From positions 248,001 through 312,000 of the forward strand of contig CASFBK010000002.1 of NCBI GenBank assembly GCA_949292785.1: a stretch of DNA of 64,000 nt. Reading direction: 5' to 3'. Of the stretch, positions 34,077 through 42,686 are shown one piece after another (positions within the stretch are counted from its first letter, which is position 1; each line of letters opens with the position of its first letter). The notes beneath the pieces were generated by a model. It saw only the letters and a program-made list of their open reading frames with translations, was not told the origin of the DNA and did no database searches. A program made the translations under genes and the position numbers. Source of the stretch: an uncultured Eubacteriales bacterium. GTDB lineage: Bacteria > Bacillota > Clostridia > Lachnospirales > Lachnospiraceae.

Positions 34077-34598
34077 AAGTACCCCGCTGACCCAGCAGAG
34101 ATTTTTCTGCACATGACAGGAAATTTTTTTCCCAAGGAAACTGCCGCCTAAGATAGCAAGAATTCCCATAAAGAAAGAAGCAACGATAGCAGCCGGAATA
34201 TGAGAGGGAGGCAGCAAAGCTCCGATTCCGGCTGCTAAGCTGTCGATAGAGAGCGCAAAACCAAGGGAAACCGCTTCTACCGGAGAGAGGAATTTATCCT
34301 GGTCTTTGTCCGCTTTGTCTGCCTGGTCGCAGCAGGAACGGTCAAAGAGCTTTGTAATGCCCAGCAAAAGCAGTATGAGGAAGCTGATGTGACAGGTTTG
34401 CCGAGTGGTGAGCAGACCTGTCAGCAGATTACCTGCCAACAGCGAAACGGCAAGGATGAGGCTGGAGATAGAGGTAAGAATACAGAGGGAGGAAAAGGGA
34501 ATCCGGGTGCGGCTGACACCGTAGGCGAATCCGGCAGCAAATGCATCTATAGATAAGGCTGTTACCAGCAAAAAAATTTCAAAAATAAATTCTAACAT
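34044..34598 (-). CDS. MntP/YtaF-like membrane cation efflux protein
   Basis: A 184-residue six-helix membrane protein. It has two related halves with the family motif: ALSIDAFAAGFAYG near the start and GFALSIDSLAAGIGA near residue 115, each with an essential-looking Asp. This fits the Mn2+ exporter MntP or the related sporulation protein YtaF. The start at 34598 is set by similarity; the ribosome site is weak, and the longer frame to 34847 is unsupported. It ends inside the 3' end of the P-type ATPase gene on the other strand. Manganese export is a family-based inference. Confidence 0.8.
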   Translation of the reverse strand: MLEFIFEIFLLVTALSIDAFAAGFAYGVSRTRIPFSSLCILTSISSLILAVSLLAGNLLTGLLTTRQTCHISFLILLLLGITKLFDRSCCDQADKADKDQDKFLSPVEAVSLGFALSIDSLAAGIGALLPPSHIPAAIVASFFMGILAILGGSFLGKKISCHVQKNLCWVSGVLLIFLAFLKLF

Positions 34599-34686
34599 AT
34601 CATTACACCGAATATATTGTTTCTTTATGGTATTCTGACCGGAATGTCTAAGTTCCACAGAAATAGAAAGAAAATTCACAAAGATA

Positions 34687-34714
34687 TTGAAAAATTCTGC
34701 CAGTAATTTATAAT
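34687..34714 (+). promoter_or_regulatory. Promoter of the chemoreceptor-FliB operon
   Basis: TTGAAA (34687-34692), 16 bases, TATAAT (34709-34714), with a second overlapping TATAAT-like box just after it. The ribosome site AGGAGG lies at 34741-34746. Confidence 0.65.
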
Positions 34715-34752
34715 ATATAATATACGTGATGCATTTATATAGGAGGAACAAC

Positions 34753-35727
34753 ATGTTTGGAAAGAAGAAAACGGAAGAGAAAGAAGAACTGAAATACGAA
34801 TCACCGGTAAAACAACAAGAGAAGGTAAAGGAATATTTAGCTTCCATGTCACAAATAAGTAAATCTGTGATTGAGAAAAAAGAAATATTGGTGGAAGAAG
34901 AAGCAAGAGCGGTAGTTGAAGTGGATAAGGTAAGAGATTCCTATCAGGAAGTGATAGAGAATAACGCAAAAGTCAGTGAATCCATCGATGCTTTTGAAAC
35001 AGAGTTTGCAAGAATCGGAGAAATATCAGAAGAATTCAACGGTGTGATTCAGAACGTTACGAAGGTATCTAATGGAGCGCTGAAGGATATTAAAGATTTG
35101 AAGGAAAGTTCTACCAAGGTAGAAGGACAGTTCGAAAAGATTGCCAAAATATACGATGAATTCCAGAAGGGATTTGACGAAATCAAGACGACCATGATGA
35201 ATATTGTAGGAGTTGCCAATCAGACCAATCTGCTGGCGCTGAATGCATCTATTGAGGCCGCAAGAGCAGGAGAACACGGAAAAGGATTTGCGGTGGTTGC
35301 AGATGAGGTCACCAAGCTTTCCATTGGCATTAAGGAACTGGTCGGGGATGTCAATAAGAGTATGGAAGGGCTGCAGACAAGCTCAGAAAATCTTACCCAA
35401 TCCTTAGAGGGTGCAAGAGAAGCTCTGAATATGTCAAGAGAGCAGATGGATAATACAGAAAATGTATTTGGTGAGATTAATAAATCGGTATCTGATGTAG
35501 AAGATATTCATAAAGGAATTAATGAAATAGTAGAACATTGTTCCAGTCAGGTAGTAGATATTCAGCGTGATATAGAAACCTATGAGAATCATTACGGACA
35601 GGTTATGGAAAATATTGACGGACTAAAGAACTTTATGGCAGATAAAGGAGTTCTTTACGAGGATATTTCTAATATAATGGAGCAGGCGGAACCATTGATT
35701 CAAAAAATAACCGCAGAAGTGGAATAA
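34753..35727 (+). CDS. Soluble methyl-accepting chemotaxis-type protein
   Basis: A 324-residue receptor without membrane helices or signal peptide. The signalling tip is clear: [20 protein letters not shown], then [16 protein letters not shown], around residues 150-185. The rest is long coiled coil. It has no recognisable sensor domain, only about 100 N-terminal residues of charged helix. AGGAGG precedes the ATG at 34753. The next gene, a FliB-like methylase, starts one base after its stop. No other chemotaxis or flagellar gene is in the window. Confidence 0.9.
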   Translation: MFGKKKTEEKEELKYESPVKQQEKVKEYLASMSQISKSVIEKKEILVEEEARAVVEVDKVRDSYQEVIENNAKVSESIDAFETEFARIGEISEEFNGVIQNVTKVSNGALKDIKDLKESSTKVEGQFEKIAKIYDEFQKGFDEIKTTMMNIVGVANQTNLLALNASIEAARAGEHGKGFAVVADEVTKLSIGIKELVGDVNKSMEGLQTSSENLTQSLEGAREALNMSREQMDNTENVFGEINKSVSDVEDIHKGINEIVEHCSSQVVDIQRDIETYENHYGQVMENIDGLKNFMADKGVLYEDISNIMEQAEPLIQKITAEVE

Positions 35728-35728
35728 T

Positions 35729-36877
35729 ATGCAGATTACATACCCACATTATTATAAGGAATTTTCCTGTACGGCAGATAAGTGTAAGGATACCTGCTGT
35801 GCAGGATGGGGTATTGTCATTGATGACAATACATTAAAGAAATATGGTCAGGTAAAAGGCGCATTTGGAAGACGTTTGAGACAGGAGATTGATTGGAAAG
35901 AAAAATCGTTTTGTCAAAAAGCGGGAAGATGTGCCTTTTTAAATCAAAAGAATCTCTGTGATATTTATACCGAGTTGGGCGAACAGGCATTTTGTGATAC
36001 CTGCAGACGTTATCCGAGGCATATTGAGGAATTCGAGAATCTGCGGGAGATTTCCCTGTCTCTTTCCTGTCCGGAAGCGGCAGAAATTATATTGAGCCGT
36101 CAGGAAAAGGTACGCTTTATTACAAAAGAAAAGCAGACGCAGGAAGAGAACTACGAGGAGTTTGATTTTTTTCTGTTCGATAAATTGATGGATGCAAGAA
36201 CGCTTCTTCTGGAGATATTGCAGAACCGGAATTATCCTATAGAACACCGGATGGGAGCAGTTCTTGGATTTTCGCATGATATGCAAAGAAGAATCCGCAA
36301 TCAGGAAATCTTTCAGATAGACGAATTAATTGAAAAATATCAGGCAGAGAATGCCATGGAGCGCATTGGAAGAAGACTGGAGAACTATCATGAGAGCAGC
36401 AGAGAAAAGATGCTTATCTTAGATGAGATGATGGAGATGCTGAACCGGCTGGAGGTATTAAATCCGAAGTTTCCGGAATGGGTATGGGAAGCAAGAACCA
36501 TTTTATATGAACGGGGAAATATCTGGTATCAGTCCAAGCGCCGGGTTTTTCGCGAAAAAGGATTTGCCTATCGAACGGTATTAGAGCAGTTGATGGTGTA
36601 TTTCATATTCACATATTTTTGTGGGGCAGTGTATGATGGAAATGCGTATGCCAAGACCAAAATGGCAGTTGTAAGTACACTTTTGATTCGGGAATGGATG
36701 CTGGCAGCCTGGATAAAAGAAGCGAAGCTGCCGGATATTTCTAAAATTGTGGAGCTTAGCTATTGCTATTCCAGAGAATTGGAGCATTCGGATTATAATC
36801 TAAATACCATGGATGAAATGCTTCGGAAAGAGTCAATATTTTCCATGAAAAATCTTTTGACCGTTCTTATGAACTAA
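35729..36877 (+). CDS. fliB: FliB-like flagellin lysine-N-methylase
   Basis: A 382-residue protein of the FliB family, which methylates lysines in flagellin in enterobacteria and is widespread in clostridia. The N-terminus carries the Cys cluster CTADKCKDTCCAGWGIVID, with further Cys in CQKAGRCAFL, CDIY and CDTCRRYPR, a pattern suggesting an iron-sulphur centre. The remaining 250 residues are helical. It is one base downstream of the chemoreceptor gene and must share its transcript. There is no flagellin gene nearby, so the substrate may be elsewhere in the genome or may differ. Confidence 0.85.
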   Translation: MQITYPHYYKEFSCTADKCKDTCCAGWGIVIDDNTLKKYGQVKGAFGRRLRQEIDWKEKSFCQKAGRCAFLNQKNLCDIYTELGEQAFCDTCRRYPRHIEEFENLREISLSLSCPEAAEIILSRQEKVRFITKEKQTQEENYEEFDFFLFDKLMDARTLLLEILQNRNYPIEHRMGAVLGFSHDMQRRIRNQEIFQIDELIEKYQAENAMERIGRRLENYHESSREKMLILDEMMEMLNRLEVLNPKFPEWVWEARTILYERGNIWYQSKRRVFREKGFAYRTVLEQLMVYFIFTYFCGAVYDGNAYAKTKMAVVSTLLIREWMLAAWIKEAKLPDISKIVELSYCYSRELEHSDYNLNTMDEMLRKESIFSMKNLLTVLMN

Positions 36878-36885
36878 AATCATAT

Positions 36886-37545
36886 CTAACGTTTTTTCTG
36901 CTTTCGATGCAGCCCGAGGCTTATCTGAAATGTTGCCCGGGAGTCCTTAGAAAACAGCAGATGCTTGGCAATGACAGTAGCGCTGATAAGAAAGCCGCCC
37001 AAAAGAAGTGTGCGTGGAGCATGGTGCATTGCAGCTAACAGCAGAAAGCACCCGAAGGAAACAATGACTCGGGAGGAATGGGGATTGATGCAAAGCACAA
37101 CGGAGAAAAACAGAAAAGGAAGTACCAGTGCGAATACCAGGAAACTCTTCGGCATAAGTCCGATCAGGCATCCGAAGGATACGGCAATCGCTTTTCCACT
37201 GGTATGCTTCATCCACTGAAATCTGCGTGGAGCAATGGCCTTTGGCAGACAGAATGGAGCCGCGTGTCCCAGTACAGGGGCAGCCAGCACCAATGCAAAA
37301 AGAGGATGCTCCATATCACAAAAAGAAAGGCTCCAAAGAATAGGAAGGGTGCCTTTAAAAATATCAAAAACAAGACAAAGAATCCCCATAGGAATTCCTG
37401 CATGTCGAAACGCATTGCTGCATCCCGGATTCTCATCATCAGAAAGCAGGCTGATATCCTTTCCTGCTAAAATATATGGAAATATCTCACTGTACATAAT
37501 GCTGCCGGAACAAAAGCCCAGCAGTATAAAAATCAGGTAGCTCAT
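36886..37545 (-). CDS. PlsY-like glycerol-3-phosphate acyltransferase family protein
   Basis: A 219-residue membrane protein resembling PlsY, the enzyme that transfers acyl groups from acyl-phosphate to glycerol-3-phosphate. ENPGCSNAFRHAG near residue 39 and FDIFKGTLPI match PlsY motifs, and SGKAIAVSFG stands where PlsY has GGKGVAT. The Gly-to-Ser and Gly-to-Ala changes there mean activity is not certain. AGGAGAG precedes the ATG. It overlaps the glycosyltransferase stop by four bases, so the two form a membrane-lipid operon. It may be a second, specialised copy. Confidence 0.78.
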   Translation of the reverse strand: MSYLIFILLGFCSGSIMYSEIFPYILAGKDISLLSDDENPGCSNAFRHAGIPMGILCLVFDIFKGTLPILWSLSFCDMEHPLFALVLAAPVLGHAAPFCLPKAIAPRRFQWMKHTSGKAIAVSFGCLIGLMPKSFLVFALVLPFLFFSVVLCINPHSSRVIVSFGCFLLLAAMHHAPRTLLLGGFLISATVIAKHLLFSKDSRATFQISLGLHRKQKKR

Positions 37546-38663
37546 AACTCTCTCCTATCGTATTTACAAATCAACTGATAAATGTCCTCCGCCGCATTGG
37601 GAAAGGAATTTTCCTGTTGAGCCTGCAGCATAGCGGCTCTGGCAGATTCATTTTTAAAAAGTAAAGTGCCGTAAGACACCTGCTCCTTCACCGATTTAGA
37701 AGCATAGCTCATGCCGTGGCTTGCAAAGAAGCGGGCATTTTTGGTTTCACAACCGGGAATCGGGGCGGTGTGAATAAAGGGAATATTTTTAACCAGTGCT
37801 TCTGTGCTGGTAAGTCCACCGGGCTTGGTATAGAGAAGGTCTGCACTGTCCATGTAGAGACTGACCTGGTCGGTGAAGTCCAGAACTCGTACCTGAGGTT
37901 TGGCTGCAAACTTTTCCCGCAGGGAGCTTTTTAGTTCTTCGTTATTTCCTCCCATTACCACGATAGTGGCTTTTTCCTCTGTTTGTTTCAAAAAAGAACG
38001 AATCAGCGGAGCCAAGTGTCCAAATCCCATACTGCCGGACATAATTAATACCACAAAGGAATCCAGAGGCAGTCCGGTAAGCTTTCGGGCTTCGGACTTT
38101 GGAACTTTTGTAAGAAAGCTGCCGGAAACCGGAATCCCAAGGGGCAGCAGTTTTTTCTCCGGAATTCCTTTTTTGCGAAACTCCGGAATCAAATCAGGAT
38201 GTCCAATGACATAGTAATCCAGGTTCGTTTCTTCCCAAAACGGAATAGACGTATAATCTGTCGCAATGGCAACGGTCAGAATATCCAGTTTATATTTCTT
38301 CTTTATGTAAGTAAGAGTCTGTGCCGGAAACAGATGGGAAGTGATGACGATATCATAGTGATTTTCTGTAATATAATGATACATCTGTTTCGCATATCGG
38401 CAGTTGGCAAAGTACACCGGGGATTTTGTTTTGGTGTTGCTGATAAAGCCACCGGCGCGATAGGCAAGTCCGAAAATGTGCGGAGTCTTGCTTGCTACGT
38501 TGATGTAGGTCTTACTTACTGCATGAGAGGTACGCTTTCCTGCAAAAAGCAGTGCGTCCATAAATTCACATGTTACATTATGAGAACAAAGATTTTCATA
38601 AACTGCAAGAGCGGCGGAGTTGTGCCCCTGTCCGGTATTGCAGGATAAGATTAATACTTTCAT
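37542..38663 (-). CDS. Processive diacylglycerol glycosyltransferase (UgtP/MGDG synthase type)
   Basis: A 373-residue GT28-family enzyme that adds sugar from a nucleotide donor to diacylglycerol to form membrane glycolipids. The acceptor-side motif NTGQGHNSAA (about 9-18) and the donor-side TKPGGLTSTEAL near residue 280 are the family signatures. AAAGGAG selects the ATG at 38663. It is followed by an overlapping PlsY-like gene. Its promoter lies within the terminator of the cellobiose phosphorylase gene. Whether the sugar is glucose or galactose cannot be read. Confidence 0.88.
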   Translation of the reverse strand: MKVLILSCNTGQGHNSAALAVYENLCSHNVTCEFMDALLFAGKRTSHAVSKTYINVASKTPHIFGLAYRAGGFISNTKTKSPVYFANCRYAKQMYHYITENHYDIVITSHLFPAQTLTYIKKKYKLDILTVAIATDYTSIPFWEETNLDYYVIGHPDLIPEFRKKGIPEKKLLPLGIPVSGSFLTKVPKSEARKLTGLPLDSFVVLIMSGSMGFGHLAPLIRSFLKQTEEKATIVVMGGNNEELKSSLREKFAAKPQVRVLDFTDQVSLYMDSADLLYTKPGGLTSTEALVKNIPFIHTAPIPGCETKNARFFASHGMSYASKSVKEQVSYGTLLFKNESARAAMLQAQQENSFPNAAEDIYQLICKYDRREL

Positions 38664-38684
38664 AAAATTTACTCCTTTCATAAT

Positions 38685-38713
38685 AGTATACCGCAAAAAA
38701 GGAGCTGCGTCAA
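38685..38713 (-). promoter_or_regulatory. Promoter of the glycolipid operon, inside the upstream terminator
   Basis: On the minus strand TTGACG (38713-38708), 17 bases, TATACT (38690-38685). The -35 box overlaps the loop of the terminator hairpin of the upstream gene. Confidence 0.7.
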
Positions 38714-38723
38714 AGCAGCCCCC
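38695..38723 (-). terminator. Terminator of the cellobiose phosphorylase gene
   Basis: On the minus strand GGGGCTGC (38722-38715) pairs with GCAGCTCC (38708-38701, one G-T pair), followed by six T (38700-38695). Confidence 0.85.
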
Positions 38724-38757
38724 GTTTATAAGAAGGAAGTAAATATGAAACCTGTGT

Positions 38758-41199
38758 TTAACCCATAACAGCTACTACATGAACGGATTTTTCGGTCATG
38801 CTGCTATTGTAAGGAATGATATTTCCGGAAATTTCCATTCCGTCTACGGTGAGTTTGGTAATGCCTTTTTCTACCTGTTTTGGATTTAATACTTCAATGT
38901 GATAGTCAATACCGCGGAACGTCCGTGTTATCTCAAAGCCTTTTAAGTGCTTTGGAATACATGGGTCAATCATCAGTCCGTCATAATCCGGTCGGATACC
39001 CAGAATGTACTGGGAAACATTTAAGAATGTCCATGCCGCGGTTCCGGTCAGCCAGCTGTTTTTCGCCTCTCCAAAGTTTGGCGCATCTTTTCCGGCTATC
39101 ATCTGGGAGTATACATAGGGCTCGGTTCTGTGAACCTCGCTGATTTCCTCTAAGTAAGCGGGACAGGTTCTGGTGTATACCTGCCATGCCCGGTCTCCGC
39201 GTCCAATCACTGTTTCCGCAATGGAAATCCATGGATTATTGTGGCAGAAAATACCTGCATTTTCTTTGTAGCCGCCCGGATAGGAGGTGATTTCTCCAAG
39301 CTCCACATGATACTTAGTGTAGCATGGCTGCAACAGTACAATACCGTATTTCGTATCCAGATATTTTTCAACGGATTCCATAGACTTCTGGCACAGTCCC
39401 TGGTCTTTTCCGATTTCAGCCATAACACAGAACCCCTGTGGCTCAATAAAGATTTTTCCTTCCTCACAGTCCTTAGAGCCTACTTTATTGCCATAAGCAT
39501 CATAAGCACGCATGAACCATTCGCCGTCCCAGCCAGCATGGATAACAGCCTGCTCCATGTCTGCGATTGCCTCTTCGGCTTCGTCGGCATCTGCATCAAG
39601 TCCCTGATGGCGGCAAATCTGCACGTAATCCTTACCATAGCGGACAAACATACCTGCGATAAAAACAGATTCTGCCACAGGCCCTTCGGATGGACCAAAG
39701 GTCTGGAAGGATTCGCCCGGTTCTTCGGAAAAGCAGTTTAAGTTCAGACAGTCATTCCAGTCTGCGCGCCCAATTAATGGGAGCTTGTGCGGTCCAAGAT
39801 GTGTCATAGTGTAGCGGAAGGAACGACGTAAATGTTCCATAAAATCGGTTGCTTTGGAGGCGTCGCTGTCATAAGGAGTGATTTCCTCTAAAATAGAGTA
39901 GTCTCCGGTTTCTTTGAGATAAGCAGCCGCAGCGGCAATGAGCCACAACGGGTCATCGTTAAAACCGCTTCCGATATCAGCATTTCCTTTTTTGGTCAAA
40001 GGCTGATACTGATGATAAGCGCTTCCGTCTTCAAACTGGGTAGCGGCAATATCTAAAATACGTTCTCTTGCACGGTCCGGAATCAGATGTACGAAGCCCA
40101 GTAAGTCCTGACAGGAATCACGGAATCCCATGCCTCTTCCGATACCGGATTCAAAGTAGGAAGCGGAACGCGACATATTAAAGGTCACCATACACTGATA
40201 CTGATGCCAGATATTTACCATACGGTCTAACTTCTTTTCCTCGGAAGATACGCTAAAGTGTGACAGCAGGTTCTCCCAATAGGAGGCAAGCTCCGTTAAT
40301 GCAGCGTCAGCCTTTTCGGCAGTGTTGAACTTATCCAGCAGAGCCAGAGCGGGGGCGCGGTTTATCTGGTTTAATCCCACCCATTTTTCTTCCGGCTTGT
40401 TTTCGATGTATCCCAAAACGAAAACAAGGGTTCTGGATTCACCTGGCGCAAGCGTGATTTTCAGATGGTGAGAGCCAACAGGAGCCCATCCGCTTGCAAT
40501 GGAATTACCGGATGTTCCGGCAGCTACAACAGCGGGAGCAGAGTTCTCTCCGTAAGCCCCAAGGAAAGTGTCGCGGTCCGTATCGAAGCCTTCAACGGGT
40601 GCATTTACTGCGAAAACAGCATAGTGGTTCCGGCGTTCCCGGTATTCTGTTTTATGGTAGATTTCAGAGCCATGTACCTCTACTTCTCCAGTGTTGAAAT
40701 TACGCTGGAAATTAGTCATATCATCCATGGCATTCCAGAGACAGAATTCTACATAAGAGAATAAGTCAATTTCTTTTAAGGTTTTCGAAGTGTTGGTTAA
40801 GGTCAGTTTGTTTACCTCGCAGGAAGCGCCAACCGGAACGAAATTAGTTAAAACAGCAGAAAGACCGTTTTTACTGCCTTCAAAAACAGAGTAGCCAAGC
40901 CCATGGCGGCAGCAATAAGTATCAAGCTCTGTCTTGCATGGCATCCAGCCGGGATTCCAGACAGTATCGCCGTCTTTGATGTAATAATAATGTCCATTGC
41001 TGTCATAGGGTACATTATTGTAACGATATCTGGTCAGACGCAGAAGCTTTGCATCCTTGTAAAAGCTGTATCCGCCGCAGGTATTAGAAACCAGAGAAAA
41101 GAAACTTTCGCTTCCAAGGTAATTAATCCACGGCAGCGGCGTTTTCGGTGAAGTGATGACATATTCTTTTCTTGTATCATCGAAATATCCAAATTTCAT
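38758..41199 (-). CDS. Cellobiose phosphorylase (GH94)
   Basis: An 813-residue cytoplasmic enzyme that splits cellobiose with phosphate into glucose 1-phosphate and glucose. [20 protein letters not shown], then PWINYLG, is the typical start, [14 protein letters not shown] the middle strip, and [10 protein letters not shown] holds the catalytic Asp (Asp483; Asp480 is the neighbouring conserved one). Length and features fit true cellobiose phosphorylase and not the longer cellodextrin types. AGGAGG precedes the ATG. The divergent LacI gene shares an identical 16-base operator with this gene's promoter. With the ABC importer beyond, it forms a cellobiose uptake and phosphorolysis unit. Confidence 0.92.
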   Translation of the reverse strand: MKFGYFDDTRKEYVITSPKTPLPWINYLGSESFFSLVSNTCGGYSFYKDAKLLRLTRYRYNNVPYDSNGHYYYIKDGDTVWNPGWMPCKTELDTYCCRHGLGYSVFEGSKNGLSAVLTNFVPVGASCEVNKLTLTNTSKTLKEIDLFSYVEFCLWNAMDDMTNFQRNFNTGEVEVHGSEIYHKTEYRERRNHYAVFAVNAPVEGFDTDRDTFLGAYGENSAPAVVAAGTSGNSIASGWAPVGSHHLKITLAPGESRTLVFVLGYIENKPEEKWVGLNQINRAPALALLDKFNTAEKADAALTELASYWENLLSHFSVSSEEKKLDRMVNIWHQYQCMVTFNMSRSASYFESGIGRGMGFRDSCQDLLGFVHLIPDRARERILDIAATQFEDGSAYHQYQPLTKKGNADIGSGFNDDPLWLIAAAAAYLKETGDYSILEEITPYDSDASKATDFMEHLRRSFRYTMTHLGPHKLPLIGRADWNDCLNLNCFSEEPGESFQTFGPSEGPVAESVFIAGMFVRYGKDYVQICRHQGLDADADEAEEAIADMEQAVIHAGWDGEWFMRAYDAYGNKVGSKDCEEGKIFIEPQGFCVMAEIGKDQGLCQKSMESVEKYLDTKYGIVLLQPCYTKYHVELGEITSYPGGYKENAGIFCHNNPWISIAETVIGRGDRAWQVYTRTCPAYLEEISEVHRTEPYVYSQMIAGKDAPNFGEAKNSWLTGTAAWTFLNVSQYILGIRPDYDGLMIDPCIPKHLKGFEITRTFRGIDYHIEVLNPKQVEKGITKLTVDGMEISGNIIPYNSSMTEKSVHVVAVMG

Positions 41200-41232
41200 A
41201 AATAAGTCCTCCTGAAAAATATAATTGATAAA

Positions 41233-41260
41233 AGAATATCAAAAGTCGTAATTGTTGCAA
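41233..41260 (-). promoter_or_regulatory. Promoter of the cellobiose phosphorylase gene
   Basis: On the minus strand TTGCAA (41260-41255), 16 bases, TATTCT (41238-41233). The LacI operator lies 15 bases upstream of the -35 box. Confidence 0.55.
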
Positions 41261-41274
41261 AAATTCCAACTATT

Positions 41275-41290
41275 ACGAAAACGATTAAGT
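41275..41290. promoter_or_regulatory. LacI operator copy 1
   Basis: ACGAAAACGATTAAGT, identical to 41575-41590. The CGAAAACGATT core is typical of LacI/GalR-family sites. It sits upstream of the cellobiose phosphorylase promoter. Confidence 0.7.
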
Positions 41291-41539
41291 GAATTAAATT
41301 TATGAATAGAGTATAGAGCAAAAAAAACGGAAAATCAATAAAAAAGCCTTTAAAATAAGCAAAATCAGCGGTTTAAACAAAAAAAGCAAAAAGAATATGG
41401 GCAATATGCTGGGAAAGAAGAAAGGGGTGAAAATAAGAGCATTTATATTTAATAAGGAAAATTTGTTTTGGATAATATGAAAAATGCACAAAAAACACAT
41501 GCAAAAAATGGCAATAATGTTAGAAAAACAAAAAATAGG
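41291..41539. other. A-rich noncoding stretch between divergent operators
   Basis: About 250 bases, with long A runs on the plus strand and no credible open frame. Several stretches could bend DNA. I see no other promoter or hairpin. It separates the two identical LacI operators. Confidence 0.5.
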
Positions 41540-41568
41540 TTGATTTTTTCCACCAAAGGGAATATAGT
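41540..41568 (+). promoter_or_regulatory. Promoter of the LacI-ABC operon
   Basis: TTGATT (41540-41545), 17 bases, TATAGT (41563-41568). The operator at 41575-41590 covers the expected transcription start. Confidence 0.75.
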
Positions 41569-41574
41569 AAAAGT

Positions 41575-41590
41575 ACGAAAACGATTAAGT
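41575..41590. promoter_or_regulatory. LacI operator copy 2
   Basis: Identical in all 16 bases to 41275-41290, exactly 300 bases away. Its place just after the -10 box fits direct repression of the lacI-type gene and the importer genes. Confidence 0.75.
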
Positions 41591-41627
41591 AACACAAACG
41601 CAGTTACAGAAAAAGGGAGAGTGAAAC

Positions 41628-42653
41628 ATGGTTTCGTTAAAAGATATAGCACAGAAATGCGGAGTATCGGCTGCTACTGTGAGTAAGGCACTAAATAATC
41701 AAAAAGATATTGGAGAAGAGACCAGGGAGAAGATTAAGAAGACAGCAGAGGAAATGGGGTATCTTCCCAACTCTGCAGCCAGAGCCTTGAAGACAAAACG
41801 TTCTTACAATATCGGCGTACTGTTTCAGGATGCTGCCCGCAGTGGTCTGACGCATGAATATTTCTCCGGTGTGCTGGACGGAATCATGGTAGAGGCAGAA
41901 AGGCGTGGGTATGACATCACTTTTATCAACACACATTCCGAGAAACGGCAGATGTCTTATCTGGAACATTGCCGTTACCGTAACTTTGACGGAGTCGTTA
42001 TTGTATGCGTGGATGATTTTAATAATCCAACAGTACAGCAGTTGATGAATAACAGCAAGATACCGGTGGTCACTATCGACTATCTTCATCAGAACTGCAC
42101 GGCAGTAAGTTCTAATAATGTCAAAGGAATAGAAGAACTGGTGCATTATATTTATGAAAAGGGACATAGAAGGATTGCTTATATCCATGGACAGGATTTT
42201 TCCTTTGTTACCCGAGAACGTCTGACAAGTTTTTACCGGGTGGTAGAGGAGCTTGGATTGGAGATTCCGGATGAATATATCCGGGAAGCCAATTACCTTG
42301 AGACAAAGGACACTGCCAGACAGACCAGAGAGCTGCTTAAATTAAAGAACAGACCTACCTGTATTCTTTATCCGGATGATACATCCTTAATCGGTGGAAT
42401 GAATGTCATTAACGAGGCGGGATTGAGGATACCAGAGGATATTTCTGTGGCGGGATATGATGGAACGAAGATATCACAGCAGCTTTGCCCGAAGCTGACT
42501 ACCATTCGCCAGAATACGGCAATGATTGGAAAAACAGCGGCGGACCATCTTATATTCCAGATTGAAAAACCGAAAACGGCTCTTATTGAAAGAGTTGTTA
42601 TAGATGGGGAACTTCTTACAGGAAATTCTGTAGGAAATGCACCTGAGCAATAA
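41628..42653 (+). CDS. LacI-family regulator, probably of cellobiose use
   Basis: A 341-residue repressor. Residues 1-57 are the LacI helix-turn-helix and hinge (LKDIAQKCGVSAATVSKALN). Residues 60-341 are the periplasmic-binding-protein-like sugar sensor, with YNIGVLFQDAA at the start and ISVAGYDGTKISQQLCPKLT near the end. It lies between two identical operators controlling itself and the divergent cellobiose phosphorylase, and it is followed by importer genes. Cellobiose or a related glucan is the likely inducer. The ribosome site is GGGAGAG. Confidence 0.93.
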   Translation: MVSLKDIAQKCGVSAATVSKALNNQKDIGEETREKIKKTAEEMGYLPNSAARALKTKRSYNIGVLFQDAARSGLTHEYFSGVLDGIMVEAERRGYDITFINTHSEKRQMSYLEHCRYRNFDGVVIVCVDDFNNPTVQQLMNNSKIPVVTIDYLHQNCTAVSSNNVKGIEELVHYIYEKGHRRIAYIHGQDFSFVTRERLTSFYRVVEELGLEIPDEYIREANYLETKDTARQTRELLKLKNRPTCILYPDDTSLIGGMNVINEAGLRIPEDISVAGYDGTKISQQLCPKLTTIRQNTAMIGKTAADHLIFQIEKPKTALIERVVIDGELLTGNSVGNAPEQ

Positions 42654-42686
42654 TATAACTTTATAAATGTTAAGGAGGATTTTACC

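Noticed and set aside
34599-34847. N-terminal extension of the MntP/YtaF-like protein
   Set aside because: The extra 83 codons are low-complexity, overlap the promoter and start of the chemoreceptor gene, and have no match to the family.
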